From contig NZ_JAACFS010000006.1 of the NCBI RefSeq assembly GCF_029051645.1, positions 124,001 through 188,000 on the forward strand: a stretch of DNA of 64,000 nt. The letters run 5' to 3'. Below the pieces are notes generated by a model. That model had not been told where the DNA came from and did not search any database. It saw nothing but the letters and a program-made list of their open reading frames with translations. Position numbers and translations under genes: made by a program. Within the stretch, counting starts at the first letter, position 1; each line of letters opens with the position of its first letter. Positions 1 to 8,057 of the stretch are shown one piece after another. Source of the stretch: Bradyrhizobium sp. CSA112 (GTDB lineage: Bacteria > Pseudomonadota > Alphaproteobacteria > Rhizobiales > Xanthobacteraceae).

Positions 1-723
1 GCGGTTCTCGCAGCGAACGTGATGCCGAACCGCAATGACGACTTGACGGACCTGATCGTTACGGTTGAAGCGGACGCGGTCAATCGGTTTGCCGCGGACG
101 CGACGAATGCATTTGCGCTCGCGAGTGAAGCAACGATTCCGCTGGCGTCGGGCACAGCGGCGCGCTTTGTCGTATTTCGGGACGCTCTCGGCGCGGATCA
201 GGTCGCCATTATTGTCGGAAAGCCAGATTTTACCCAACCTGTTCCGGTTCGGCTTCATTCGGCATGCCTGACCGGAGACGTGTTCGGCTCGCGGCGATGC
301 GACTGTGGTGACCAGCTTCGGCTCGCCCTCGCCGGCCTAGAAAGCCTCGGCGGCGGCGTCATTTTATATATGGCACAGGAAGGTCGTGGTATCGGCCTTG
401 CGAACAAGATGAGAGCCTATCGGCTGCAGGACAGCGGGCTCGATACGCATGATGCCAACACGACGCTTGGATTCGAAGACGATGAGCGCGACTATGCCGT
501 TGCTGCGCTGATACTGCGAAGTCTGAACTGCACGCGGATCGTCCTGCTCACCAACAATCCAGCCAAGCTGGACGGACTCACAGAAGCCGGAATCGATATC
601 GCTGCCTGCGTCGCGCTTGAAGCGCCGGTCACCGCCTACAACAGGCGGTACCTAACGACGAAGGCGGTACGCTCCGGCCACAAAATCATTAATCTGAAGG
701 CTTCGGTTTGCGAAAAGTCCTAA
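1..723 (+). CDS. ribA: GTP cyclohydrolase II (RibA), 5' end outside the window
   Basis: Opens GTP to 2,5-diamino-6-ribosylamino-pyrimidinone phosphate, the first step of riboflavin synthesis in the cytoplasm. The zinc ligands are visible in the stretch VFGSRRCDCGDQL with a further Cys eleven residues before CDC (SACLTGD), and the catalytic/GTP-binding stretch YMAQEGRGIGL follows; the C-terminal LLTNNPAKL motif is also typical. The frame is open to base 1, and a GTG at 19 and ATG at 22 exist, but the residues before the zinc site (about 90 from base 1) leave room for the longer N-terminal extension known in rhizobial RibA, so the true start is probably upstream of the window. The gene appears intact to its TAA. 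Confidence in function is high, in the start low. Confidence 0.9.
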   Translation, partial: AVLAANVMPNRNDDLTDLIVTVEADAVNRFAADATNAFALASEATIPLASGTAARFVVFRDALGADQVAIIVGKPDFTQPVPVRLHSACLTGDVFGSRRCDCGDQLRLALAGLESLGGGVILYMAQEGRGIGLANKMRAYRLQDSGLDTHDANTTLGFEDDERDYAVAALILRSLNCTRIVLLTNNPAKLDGLTEAGIDIAACVALEAPVTAYNRRYLTTKAVRSGHKIINLKASVCEKS

Positions 724-796
724 GCTTGCGATGCTTCCATTCGCTTCGAGCGATATCCTACCTTGCGCGATGACATGCTAGGCCGCGTTTTGCGCC

Positions 797-862
797 TCGA
801 TGACCTCGCTAGTGAACGATCCTGAAGGCGTCGTGCTTGAATACGAGGTTATTGACGCTTGA
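797..862 (+). pseudogene. Remnant of a small 'DPEGVAFEYEV' protein gene, copy 1
   Basis: Sixteen codons (815-862) read NDPEGVVLEYEVIDA and stop. The same tail, NDPEGVAFEYEVMG, ends the small frameshifted gene at 3617-3788. Only the 3' end is preserved here and no start codon fits, so this is a decayed duplicate. Function of the family is unknown. The rest of 724-1108 shows nothing else I can support. Confidence 0.5.
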
Positions 863-1108
863 TGACGAAACCGGGGAAGGATGCTGACGGCATCGCCAGA
901 ACCGAGGCACGACCTATGCCGGGCGTGATGTTGACGATCCGGACAGGCCGCAAATCGAGCGCGCTCGCGCTGCATTGAAAGCAAAATGGCCGCAGGTTGC
1001 TCAGCGGCCCACCGACAAAAGTAATTCTGCCGTACTGAAATCGTCGCCCTCGGTGCTGGTGGTACTGTAACTCAGCTCTGTTTCAATTTCATTTCGTCGC
1101 TCCCCCGT

Positions 1109-1243
1109 ATGACTACCGGGCTTGGCAAAAATGATGCAGCCAGGGAGCGGCTGAAGGTGCTCATCGACGAGATGGAAAGCCAGTTGACCTCGGAACGATC
1201 GCGGGCGCAGCGCATTGGCTCGATCGCGTGTCCGTGGAAGTAG
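1109..1243 (+). CDS. Small ORF, 44 aa, unknown
   Basis: ATG to TAG reads MTTGLGKNDAARERLK and continues as a charged, probably helical peptide ending IACPWK. Composition is protein-like and not repetitive. No recognised family. The following bases to about 1380 remain open in another frame (ending FGELTDWFD), so this may be the front of a longer gene broken by a frameshift near 1240. Confidence 0.3.
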   Translation: MTTGLGKNDAARERLKVLIDEMESQLTSERSRAQRIGSIACPWK

Positions 1244-1412
1244 CGGCACGCGCTCGGTCGGCCTCAGTCGAGACCCTGGCCCAGGCTGGGGCCACCTTCC
1301 AGCCGCTATCGGCGGCCTCGGCCCTTCCATCTTCCTCACGGACGGCAAGCGCTTCGGTGAACTGACCGACTGGTTCGATTGAGGATGCCCAAGGTGTGCG
1401 AGACCAAGCCCC

Positions 1413-1589
1413 CTATTTCGGCGGCTGCAGCGCCTTCAAGATGCTCGCAACCACCGGCGACTTCATTGGGTCCGGCCGCTCACAGTTGAGGCACTGAAAG
1501 GTGCGTGGAGGCATGCCGCTGGGTTGAAGTTCCAGCGCCATAGGGTGCTGGCAGATCGGGCAAATGGGCCCGCCTTTCGAGTTTGACAT
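1413..1589 (-). CDS. Small zinc-ribbon protein, 58 aa
   Basis: ATG at 1589 to TAG at 1413. Two Cys pairs are spaced as in a zinc ribbon: GPICPICQHPM near residues 10-13 and FQCLNCERP near residues 33-36, with a basic/aromatic linker between them and a helical tail ending LQPPK. Rhizobial genomes contain many such 50-70 aa CxxC...CxxC proteins, generally of unknown role; nucleic acid or protein contact is a guess. The reading frame is clean although it is too short for standard 60-residue cut-offs. No clear stress promoter lies upstream. Confidence 0.55.
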   Translation of the reverse strand: MSNSKGGPICPICQHPMALELQPSGMPPRTFQCLNCERPDPMKSPVVASILKALQPPK

Positions 1590-1773
1590 ACGCTTCCCCG
1601 GCCCACGCGGTTACCTTTGAATGCTAGGGGGGTTTCCGGTTCCCCGTCTGTCCGATGTCAGACAGACTCCGGAGTTGAACGGATTTAACTGTCGGGCGTG
1701 CTGGGTCGGGAATGCGGAGCAGCCTGCCCGGTAGCGCCAAGGACGGCCTCAGCGGTCGAGACCTCCACGCCCC

Positions 1774-1803
1774 CAAGCTGGGGCCGTTCTTGGTAACTCG
1801 CGG
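1774..1803 (+). repeat. Terminator-like hairpin of the GGCC-CAGC family (decayed copy)
   Basis: Arms ACGGCCTCAGC and GCTGGGGCCGT pair over 11 positions with one G-U; the 23-base loop contains CCTCC and the 3' arm is followed by TTCTT. It matches the hairpin at 4288-4324 but lacks a good promoter at the expected distance (GGAAT instead of GGAAC near 1710). The stretch 1590-2000 otherwise shows no gene; 1620-1680 and 1780-1810 match 3810-3890, so the two regions are parts of one duplication. Confidence 0.4.
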
Positions 1804-2000
1804 CCGTGCTGGCGAAACTCCGGAGCGGCTTTCGCCGCGCCGGAGTCCGAGTGGTCTGGACGCCCCGGTGCTTCGGGTCACCCATCACCACCACTCCGTA
1901 AAATACGCCTGCTTGTGTCCAGTTCCCGACAGTCAGACAATCAGTATCAAACCTCGAAGCTCCGGCATCGCAAGAAAAGGGGCCGCCAACAGAGGCGGCC

Positions 2001-2236
2001 TTACTCCTTCTGATCAGCGAACAAGTTTTCCAATGACTGAGGAGGTTGCAGTCCGGGCGACGTCAGCCACTTGTTGATCTGCGATGCCGTCTCGGCCTGG
2101 CGGGCTCGCTCCAAAAATCGTTCTCGGGCCATGCTGCCAGGGGGTGCTGTTCGGCCGCCTCTCTGAATTTCTGTGCTTCTTTCGCTAACCGCTCTTCAAA
2201 AGTCGCCGTGTGCCTGATCCGTTGTCGCGTCCTCAT
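2001..2236 (-). pseudogene. Frameshifted small protein gene, paralog A
   Basis: ATG at 2236, TAA at 2001. The first part reads IRHTATFEERLAKEAQKFRE; after a one-base loss near 2120 the family tail continues as RARQAETASQINKWL and then LENLFADQKE in the next frame. Total length 236 bases, one short of 79 codons. Compare paralog B (3896-4132) and the intact third member at 61620. These are short, highly charged helical proteins of unknown function, recognisable by the pattern RLxxEAxxxRE...RARQAE. Confidence 0.6.
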
Positions 2237-2447
2237 GGCGCGGTCCTCCGAACAAATTCCGAGCCTATAAATTGCAACGCATTCCGTCAGTTCCGCAGTC
2301 TGTCCGGTCGCCGACACGCCAACGATCAAAAGCAAAATAGCCTGGCGTGCTGACCTAATTGGGACACCCGCAAATTCAAACGAGGACGGAAACCAATTGC
2401 TGATTGCCCAGTTTTCCCGATACTCCATAGCAGCCGCAGGGCGGTCC

Positions 2448-2500
2448 CAGCTTTTCTCCTGTTGCCACGAAGCTGGGGCCGTTCTGTTGAACGACGCCGC
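2448..2500 (+). repeat. Terminator-like hairpin of the GGCC-CAGC family (partial copy)
   Basis: Arms GGTCCCAGCTT and AAGCTGGGGCC pair over 11 positions with one G-U, followed by GTTCTG. A degenerate promoter (GGAAA, 17 bases, AGTT) lies about 70 bases upstream at 2386-2412, so this may be a weakened small-RNA locus. Apart from this, 2240-2740 holds nothing I recognise. Confidence 0.35.
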
Positions 2501-2739
2501 CGACTGAGTGGCCTCTCGTCATCTCGATTTAAGGGGATGTCAGCGTCCGCCAGAGCGCCCGTCTGCGGCGCCGTCGCCGCAGCGAAATTGCGCCACCGCT
2601 GCGATCTGCAGATGTGCGAACTTCCATTTTCGCTCTCAGATTTTGTTGAGCGCCATGACGCGCCCGATCGGCGTCAACTGACCCTGCGCCTGGTTTGAAC
2701 TTGATTCGCATTTCTCGCAGGAATGCCTATTTTTCCCGC

Positions 2740-3617
2740 ATGCTTAAACCCGTATTTGAACCCTGCATTCCAACCCCGCAACCAAGGCGCCTGCCCGCGC
2801 CGACTGGATCCACGAAATCAAGCACGACTGCTACCGCGTCCAGCTCCATACCCACAAAGATACGATTAAGATTTTCACCCGGCGCGGGCAATGATTGGAC
2901 CAGACGCTTCAGCAAGGTCGCGGCCGACGCCTACTGATCAACGCTGGCAGCGCGATCATCGACGGCGAGGTGGTGGCGCCGGCCGCCGATGACACCACGG
3001 ATTTCCTCGGTGCTGCAGAACGAGCTGCCCGGCAAGTCAACACGGATCGTCATGGTTGCTTTCGACCTGATCTATCTCAACGCCCAGGACCTGCGGAAAG
3101 CTGCCGCTGATCGAGCGCAAGGCACATCTTAAAAAATTAATCGAGAAGACGGCAATCCAATTTAGCGAAAGTTTCGAGGTCGGCGGCAAAGAGATGTTCG
3201 CGCACGCCTGCAAAGTCGGCCTCGAAGGCGTCGTCTCCAAAGTCCGCGACAGCCGCTACCCCATCGGGGCGCGGCCGGGATTGGGTCAAGAAAACCTGCG
3301 CCCAGCGCGAGACGCTGACCATCGCGGGCTTTGCCCTCGACGCCAACAAGTGGGACGGCATCTATGTCGGCCGCCGCAAGGGTAAGGGCCTGATCTATGC
3401 CGGTAAAGTCGACCACGGCTTCGACAAGGTGTCTGCCGCCGATCTACGGAAGCGGCTGACGCCGCTCATCCGCAAAACCCAGCCCTACACCAAGCGCATC
3501 GCTCACCGGGGCATCTGCGTCGAACCGGAGCTGATGGCCGAGATCGAATACCGGGCGCAATCGGCCGAGGGCAAGGTGAGGCATCCGTTCTTCAAGGGAC
3601 TGCGGGAGGACCTCTGA
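2740..3617 (+). pseudogene. ATP-dependent DNA ligase (LigD ligase domain) remnant, copy 1
   Basis: Covers most of the ligase domain used in non-homologous end joining. The nucleotidyl-transfer motif around the catalytic lysine reads WIHEIKHDCYRVQL (normally KxDGYR; the Gly is Cys here), followed by FTRRGNDWT, IIDGEVV, VGLEGVVSKVRDSRYP and the OB-fold end VRHPFFKGLREDL. At least three frame changes break it (near 2900, 3000 and 3280). The N-terminal polymerase and phosphoesterase domains of full LigD are absent. The stop TGA overlaps the ATG of the next small gene, an arrangement also seen in copy 2. Confidence 0.85.
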
Positions 3618-3788
3618 TGAATACGATCTGGATTTACGTTGATACCAGCAAACCGGTTGGCGATGTTGACCCACCTCAAGGTGTTCGCAAGGCCGGGCCT
3701 TGCCGATGAGTGGTTACAGGAGAACGATCCGGAAGGCGTCGCGTTTGAATACGAGGTTATGGGCGTTGTAGATGATGCAACCTGGTAA
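3617..3788 (+). pseudogene. Small protein gene downstream of ligase copy 1, frameshifted
   Basis: Starts MNTIWIYVDTSKPVGDVD, overlapping the ligase stop as TGATG, then an extra C near 3670 shifts the frame; the restored frame reads LKVFARPGLADEWLQENDPEG and ends at TAA 3788. Length is 172 bases, one too many for an even reading frame. It is a short cytoplasmic protein of unknown role; its tail is repeated at 815-862. The coupling to the ligase may be inherited or accidental. Confidence 0.6.
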
Positions 3789-3895
3789 GGGCGCGCCCAC
3801 CTCTGAATGCTGGGGCGGTTCCCGGTTCCCCGTCTGTCCGACATCGGGCAGACTGGGTCGTTCTTGGTAACTCGCAGCCGCCAACGGAGGCGGCT

Positions 3896-4132
3896 TTACT
3901 CCTTCTGATCGGCGAACAAGTTTTCCAATGCCTGAGGACGTTGCAGTCCGGGCGATGTCCAGCCACTTGTTGATGTGCGATGCCGTCTCGGCCTGCCGGG
4001 CACGCCGCAAAAGCAGCTCCCTGGCAGTGCCCCCGACAGGTTGCTTTTCAGCGGCTTCTCTAAATTTAGTTGCTTCTTCCGCCAGTCGCTCTTCAAACGT
4101 CTTCTCGTGTTTGATGCGCCCCGTTTTCCCAT
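3896..4132 (-). pseudogene. Small protein gene, paralog B, with two compensating frameshifts
   Basis: Read straight through it is an open 78 aa frame, but the family sequence (IKHEKTFEERLAEEATKFRE, then RARQAETASHINKWL) is in a neighbouring frame between about 3950 and 4120, while the tail LENLFADQKE is in the starting frame. So one indel lies just after the ATG and another near 3955. Same family as 2001-2236 and the intact gene at 61620. Confidence 0.55.
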
Positions 4133-4222
4133 GGCGCTGCCTCCCTACGAGGCCATTTAAAATTCCCCGCCGTTCATCCGTCTGTCCCGTACCAGACTCT
4201 ACATCGTGTTTCGGGAAAAACC

Positions 4223-4247
4223 GGAACGGGAGCAGCCGGAGTGCGTT
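4223..4247 (+). promoter_or_regulatory. EcfG-type promoter in front of small-RNA candidate 1
   Basis: GGAAC at 4223-4227, 16 bases, CGTT at 4244-4247: a perfect match to the general-stress promoter. No reading frame follows; a terminator begins 41 bases after the -10. Confidence 0.75.
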
Positions 4248-4253
4248 TTAGGT

Positions 4254-4332
4254 ACGCGCCGGCTTTGCCGCCTGGCGCATTGGAATGACGGCCCCAGCCC
4301 CATCAGCCCCCCTGCTGGGGCCGTTTCTTTTC
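4254..4332 (+). ncRNA. Candidate stress-induced small RNA 1 (GsrN-like layout), about 79 nt
   Basis: The predicted transcript starts about 7 bases after CGTT. It contains a 5' hairpin (GCGCC 4256-4260 with GGCGC 4274-4278, inner GGC-TTT-GCC) and a perfect 11-bp terminator stem, ACGGCCCCAGC (4288-4298) with GCTGGGGCCGT (4314-4324), ending in TTTCTTTT. The 15-base terminator loop is almost all C (two runs, CCC and CCCCCC), able in principle to contact G-rich ribosome binding sites. Caulobacter GsrN, an EcfG-class sRNA, is known to act through C-rich loops; similarity here is of layout only. No ORF with a start and ribosome site lies inside. Confidence 0.6.
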
Positions 4333-4361
4333 TCAAACGAAAGCCCGGCTTTGGGCCGGGC
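4330..4361 (-). terminator. Intrinsic terminator downstream of cspA
   Basis: On the minus strand GCCCGGC, a 5-base loop, GCCGGGC, then TTTCGTTT. It lies about 85 bases after the cspA stop and is back to back with the plus-strand terminator of the sRNA candidate. Confidence 0.65.
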
Positions 4362-4446
4362 GAATCGAAAACATTTCGAACGTGATGAAACGCGAACATC
4401 GTAGAGATACCAGTGTCGGTTCGCTTTGTAACTTAGAATGTTAAAT

Positions 4447-4650
4447 TCATCCGACTCTCAGATTTTCAGCGGACGTCTTGCCACGGTTGCTCATTTCTTC
4501 GTAGCTCACCTTGGCACCCTCATTGAGGCTGCTCAGTCCCGCCTTTTCTACGGCCGAGATGTGAACGAAGACATCCTTGCCGCCGCTGTCGGGTTGAATG
4601 AAACCATATCCCTTCGTCGGGTTAAACCACTTCACAGTACCTGTCGCCAC
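4447..4650 (-). CDS. cspA: Cold-shock protein, CspA family
   Basis: A 67 aa single cold-shock domain, the usual length. RNP1 is GYGFIQPD (canonical KGYGFI) near residues 14-21 and RNP2 is DVFVHIS near residues 26-32; the aromatic residues that stack on single-stranded RNA or DNA are all present. Such proteins melt RNA secondary structure in the cytoplasm. The gene starts [10 protein letters not shown], which fixes the start. It is monocistronic, with its own terminator about 85 bases downstream. Upstream 4651-4960 has no gene that I recognise; it probably contains the long 5' leader common in csp genes, but no motif proves that. Confidence 0.95.
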   Translation of the reverse strand: MATGTVKWFNPTKGYGFIQPDSGGKDVFVHISAVEKAGLSSLNEGAKVSYEEMSNRGKTSAENLRVG

Positions 4651-4964
4651 TGACGATCTCCCTTTGAGCTAATGGTGACAGCCTAAATCGATAGCGCAGG
4701 GCCCCGCAACCCTCCCCAAAGGCCAACTATCGCAGCCACTCACACCCAGCCTGAACAGGCCATTCTGGACCCGAGTGGTAAGGCCCGGCGCATGTCGTCC
4801 GGAACCCGTCGTGCGTCGGGCCGCCTTCGACCTTCCGACCTGCAGCCGAAGTTATTTCAGGTCTGCGGCCATCGGGTATCCGCCCGCGGTTCGGACGACG
4901 GCGCTGTAAGCGGGAGAACGTTGCAACGCTGATCCCGAAATGCTGCACGGCGCCTCAGGGATTT

Positions 4965-4989
4965 GGAACGACCTAAGGCGATCCGACTT
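4965..4989 (+). promoter_or_regulatory. Relaxed EcfG-like promoter (ACTT form)
   Basis: GGAAC, exactly 16 bases, ACTT, 40 bases before the ATG of the small gene at 5029. The same ACTT form stands in front of the genes at 32970 and 61343. Confidence 0.4.
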
Positions 4990-5028
4990 AAGGCAGCAGC
5001 CTCAAGCACTCGTTCCAAGGACGCCGCA

Positions 5029-5244
5029 ATGCTCAACGCTGCCCAGTGCCAAGCGCTCGCCAAAGAATATAAACACCTCGCACAAAAACCGGATATTCCC
5101 GCCGACCAGGTGACTCTGTTGAACAACGTCGCGCAAAGCCTCAAGCGCTTGGCCACCCAGCTCGATATGCTTGCCGCTAACGAGCGCGATGGCAAAAGGT
5201 CGCTGCAGTGCGCCAATTCAGAACGCCCCGGCGCGGGACCGTAA
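5029..5244 (+). CDS. Conserved small helical protein, 71 aa
   Basis: ATG at 5029 chosen because the protein then begins MLNAAQCQALAKEYKHLAQ and an in-frame ATG at 4963 would overlap the promoter-like GGAAC at 4965. Continues with a heptad-like amphipathic helix (VAQSLKRLATQLDMLA). Typical of a family of short rhizobial proteins with 'Y..LA......LL.NIA.S...LA.QLD' pattern; function unknown, cytoplasmic, no metal or catalytic motif. A relaxed stress promoter lies just upstream. Confidence 0.6.
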   Translation: MLNAAQCQALAKEYKHLAQKPDIPADQVTLLNNVAQSLKRLATQLDMLAANERDGKRSLQCANSERPGAGP

Positions 5245-5547
5245 AAGCCGCGTTACAAGTGTTCGGTGGAAACCTGCAGCCAGCAAGACAAGGCCACAAC
5301 GAAAAGCGCGGCCGGTGGCCGGGCGATCTTTGATAATTTCAGGTGCTGAAACGGGAGCATTCAAGCATTCGCAGTTCAGTGTGTCTGTCTAGTAGCTGAC
5401 GGAAGATGAAGGCTTTCGTAAACCGTAGAATATGGATCGCTACGATGATCTTTTTGTCCGAACACCCGCGCAGAAATGAATTATCCCAAGTGGGTCCTGC
5501 CGCTTGCAGCTTTTCCTGCCGCGACGCAATTGAATGCTCAAGAGCTA

Positions 5548-5589
5548 AGGCCCAGCGCCGCGAGGCAATAGGGGCACGGCGCTGGGCTT
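5548..5589. repeat. Strong inverted repeat, 11-bp perfect stem
   Basis: GCCCAGCGCCG (5550-5560) pairs with CGGCGCTGGGC (5577-5587) around a 16-base loop. It resembles the GGCC-CAGC hairpins elsewhere in the window but has no T-run and no promoter at the right distance on either strand. The rest of 5245-5658 shows no gene I can support. Confidence 0.5.
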
Positions 5590-5658
5590 CCAGCAATGCT
5601 AGTGTCTATCGGAGAGAACCCACCACCTAGCATCGCCGGAATGGATCAACACAATCCG

Positions 5659-5742
5659 CTAGTGCACTACACGAAGAAAATAGTAGCTGATGCCACCGAG
5701 CACGATGACCGTAGGGACGGCCGAAAGAATGAATACGGGCAT
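5659..5742 (-). CDS. Tiny membrane protein, 27 aa
   Basis: ATG at 5742 is preceded by an excellent ribosome site, AAGGAGG with 4-5 bases spacing. The peptide starts MPVFILSAVPTVIVLG and is nearly all hydrophobic with a short charged end (RVVH), enough for one membrane span. Upstream on the same strand GGAAC, 16 bases, AGTC (5793-5817) fits a relaxed stress promoter. Similar one-span micro-proteins occur at 12723, 36918 and 63818. Role unknown. Confidence 0.55.
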   Translation of the reverse strand: MPVFILSAVPTVIVLGGISYYFLRVVH

Positions 5743-5851
5743 GGTTTCCTCCTTAACGATAAGAACGGAGGAGAAACCGGAAGCTATAAATTGACTCCAC
5801 ACAAAGCGAATGGTTCCTAGCGCTTCAACAAGATCGAACAGAATGAATCGA

Positions 5852-5929
5852 GAAAACGGCCCCAGCTGTATCTTCACGAGCTGAGGCCGTGCAAGCTCAC
5901 GTTTCTGACTAAGTATCTCACCGATACGA
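5852..5929 (-). ncRNA. Candidate small RNA 2, minus strand, about 78 nt
   Basis: On the minus strand GGAAC (5956-5960), 16 bases, GATT (5936-5939) is followed about 40 bases later by a 12-bp hairpin, ACGGCCTCAGCT with AGCTGGGGCCGT (one G-U), and then TTTTC. The stem is the same GGCC-CAGC type as in candidate 1, whose promoter is perfect; here the -10 is weak. No credible reading frame lies between. It could instead be only a terminator of an unseen transcript. Confidence 0.4.
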
Positions 5930-6020
5930 TCGACTAATCCTGCAACACGTCCAACGTTCCTAAATTCCTGCGAGAGCATCAGACATTGTTTGCCCGGACC
6001 CGCTTCATGATCGCCCCATG

Positions 6021-6050
6021 AAAAAGGCCCCACCGTGATGGGGCCTTGAT
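6021..6050 (-). terminator. Intrinsic terminator of the PRC-barrel gene
   Basis: AAGGCCCCA and TGGGGCCTT form a 9-bp perfect stem 20 bases after the stop, followed on the minus strand by TTTTC. Confidence 0.8.
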
Positions 6051-6069
6051 CAGCCGAAATATCGGATGC

Positions 6070-6606
6070 TCAGTTGTAGTCTGAATACTTGAATTGCGGC
6101 ATCGCCTTGAGCTGCTCCTTAGAGCCGCTCATCACGGCGTGGTCTGGCGTCCAGTCGTTCGCATCAGCGGTACGTGCAGTCGTCGTGGTGGTTGTGGCCG
6201 CGCCGGTCGTTGTTTCCTTGGTCGTCGTCTCGCGCGTCGTCGTTGCCGGCGCCGTCGAGCTGGTCCGCACCGGCTCCTCCATGAATTTGAGCTTGTCCAT
6301 GGAAACAGCGATGTCGTGCTCGCCCATGCCCAGGAAGCCGCCGACACCGATGACCACGGCATTGACCTTGCCGTTCTTGTCCAGGATCAGTTCGTTGATG
6401 TCGCCAAGCTTTTCATTGGCTTCGTTATAGACGTCGAGGCCCATGAGCTTGGACGCGCGCCAGTTTCCCTTGAGCGCCATCTTTTCCTGCGAGCCGACAG
6501 TCGTCGCGGCAGGAGCCGCGCGATCCGTGGGCTGGGCGGTTTGAGCATAAGCGGGAGCACTGAAGACGGCGGCACTCAGGAGAGCCGCGGCTAGGACTTT
6601 CTGCAT
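6070..6606 (-). CDS. Exported PRC-barrel domain protein, 178 aa
   Basis: A signal peptide (VLAAALLSAAVFSAPAYA, cleavage after AYA near residue 21) sends the protein to the periplasm. The PRC-barrel lies at residues 48-110 (KLMGLDVYNEANEKLGDINE, then KVNAVVIGVGGFLGMGEHDI), followed by a Thr-rich low-complexity linker (TTTRETTTKETTTGAATTTTTT) shortened here to note only its nature, and a conserved end (DHAVMSGSKEQLKAMPQFKY). PRC-barrels in rhizobial stress genes are thought to stabilise envelope or complexes; precise role unknown. A perfect EcfG promoter lies 37 bases upstream and a terminator follows, so it is a single-gene stress unit. Confidence 0.85.
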   Translation of the reverse strand: MQKVLAAALLSAAVFSAPAYAQTAQPTDRAAPAATTVGSQEKMALKGNWRASKLMGLDVYNEANEKLGDINELILDKNGKVNAVVIGVGGFLGMGEHDIAVSMDKLKFMEEPVRTSSTAPATTTRETTTKETTTGAATTTTTTARTADANDWTPDHAVMSGSKEQLKAMPQFKYSDYN

Positions 6607-6642
6607 TGTATCCTCCTCCGAAAGGTTGATCGGTGCTTCTAG

Positions 6643-6667
6643 AACGGAACGCGCGAACGAATGTTCC
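6643..6667 (-). promoter_or_regulatory. EcfG-type promoter of the exported PRC-barrel gene
   Basis: Minus strand GGAAC (6663-6667), 16 bases, CGTT (6643-6646), 37 bases before the ATG. Confidence 0.8.
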
Positions 6668-6719
6668 TAGCGTTTCGGAGTAGTTCGAAGTACGCCGGGA
6701 GCAAGCGGCGCAGGAGTCC

Positions 6720-7612
6720 GTGATCGGCGTGAAGACGACCTTTCCCGGATTCGTCGAACCCGCGCTGGCGACCTCGAGCGACAAGGTGCCGTCCGGCGAT
6801 CGCTGAATTCACGAGATCAAGTTCGACGGCTACCGCGTCCAGCTGCACATCCATAACGACGCCATCAAGGTCCTCACCCGCCGCGGCAACGACTGGACCA
6901 GGCGCTTCAGCAAGATCGCGGCCGACGCCTACCTGATCAACGCCGGCAGTGCGATCATCACGGCGAAGTGCTGGTGCCAGCGGCTGGCGGCACCACAGAC
7001 TTTTCCGTGCTGCAGAATGAATTGCGCGGCAAGTCCAGCCGGCTCGTCATGATTGCCTTCGATCTACTCTACCTCAACGGCCACGACCTGCGAAAACTGC
7101 TGCTGATCGAGCGCAAGGCGCACCTGAACAAACTGATCTCGAGAAGACCGCGATTCAATTCAGCGACAGTTTCGAGATCGACGGCAAAGAGATGTTCGCG
7201 CACGCCTGCAAGGTCGGCCTCGAAGGCGTCGTCTCTAAAGTCCGCGACAGCCACTACCCATCGGGGCGCGGCCGGGATTGGGTAAGAAAACTGCGCCCAG
7301 CGCGAGATGCTGACCATCGCGGGCTTTGCCCTCGATGGCAACGACTGGGACGGCATCTATGTCGCCCGCCGCAAGGGCGATGACCTAATCTAGGCCGGCA
7401 AGGTCGATCACGGCTTCGACAAGCAATCATCCGCCGAGCTGCGCAAGCGCCTGACGCCACTGATCCGAAAAACCCAGCCCTACACCAAGCGGATCGCGCA
7501 CAAGGGCATCTGGGTTGAGCCGGAATTGCTTGCCGAAATCGAGTACCGAGACAAATCGGGTGAGGGCAAGGTGCGCCATCCCTTCTTCAGAAGCCTACGG
7601 GAGGACCTTTGA
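6720..7612 (+). pseudogene. LigD-type ligase remnant, copy 2
   Basis: From a GTG at 6720 it reads IGVKTTFPGFVEPALATSS, reaches an in-frame TGA where the Trp of WIHEIKFDGYRVQ should be (near 6806), and then continues through the catalytic lysine motif KFDGYR, FSKIAADAYLINAGSA, VGLEGVVSKV and VRHPFFRSLREDL. Frame changes occur near 6960, 7140 and 7260, and a TAG sits near 7392. Closer to copy 1 than to copy 3 in the middle section. Stop TGA overlaps the next ATG (TGATG). Confidence 0.85.
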
Positions 7613-7797
7613 TGGACGAATTCGATCGCTTCTGGGAATGGGCAAACAAGCCGCTCGACAGCGGGCTGACGATCCCGGCCGACATTCATCACACGGTCAT
7701 GTCGCTACCGCCGGAAGCGCGGCGCGACCGCGACAAGGTCAATGAGGCCCTGGTACAAGAGACCGCCGGCGGAAATTTCGCGCTACACCGGCCGTAA
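7612..7797 (+). CDS. Small protein coupled to ligase copy 2, 61 aa
   Basis: ATG at 7612 overlaps the ligase stop. The protein, beginning MDEFDRFWEWANKPLDSGLT, is acidic and Trp-rich at its start and helical later (MSLPPEARRDRDKVNEA). No recognised domain. It is intact although the ligase before it is broken, so it is either free-standing or not yet decayed. I recall similar small genes next to ligase genes in this group but cannot confirm a family. Confidence 0.5.
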   Translation: MDEFDRFWEWANKPLDSGLTIPADIHHTVMSLPPEARRDRDKVNEALVQETAGGNFALHRP

Positions 7798-7863
7798 CTC
7801 GGACAGACGAGTACGCCTGAGCCCGCCGTCGGGCCACTGGGGACGAGTGGTGAAACGATCGCA

Positions 7864-8010
7864 AAAAAATCACGTTCAGCGAAATGCACGAATCAGGTTC
7901 GCCGCGTCTTGGTCTACTGTTCCGATTACAAATGCAGGCACTCAATAGAGATAGACGCTGATATGTGGCCGGTGGTCGCAACATTGGCGCGGAACATCCG
8001 CGAGCACCGG
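7864..8010 (+). pseudogene. Remnant of a small Cys-containing protein gene
   Basis: KITFSEMHESG is followed, after a one-base shift near 7895, by VRRVLVYCSDYKCRHSIEID and DADMWP, which then runs into unrelated sequence. The pattern YCxDYxCxHxIxI is the first half of a short zinc-finger family common in rhizobia; the second Cys pair is missing. Confidence 0.5.
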
Positions 8011-8057
8011 CCATTGTCCTGTACGCTTAGCCGAGGCGCTACCGGAGGAACGAATTC

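Noticed and set aside
1192..1216. GGAAC-16-CATT inside the small ORF at 1109
   Set aside because: No feature follows at the right distance and the -10 is weak.
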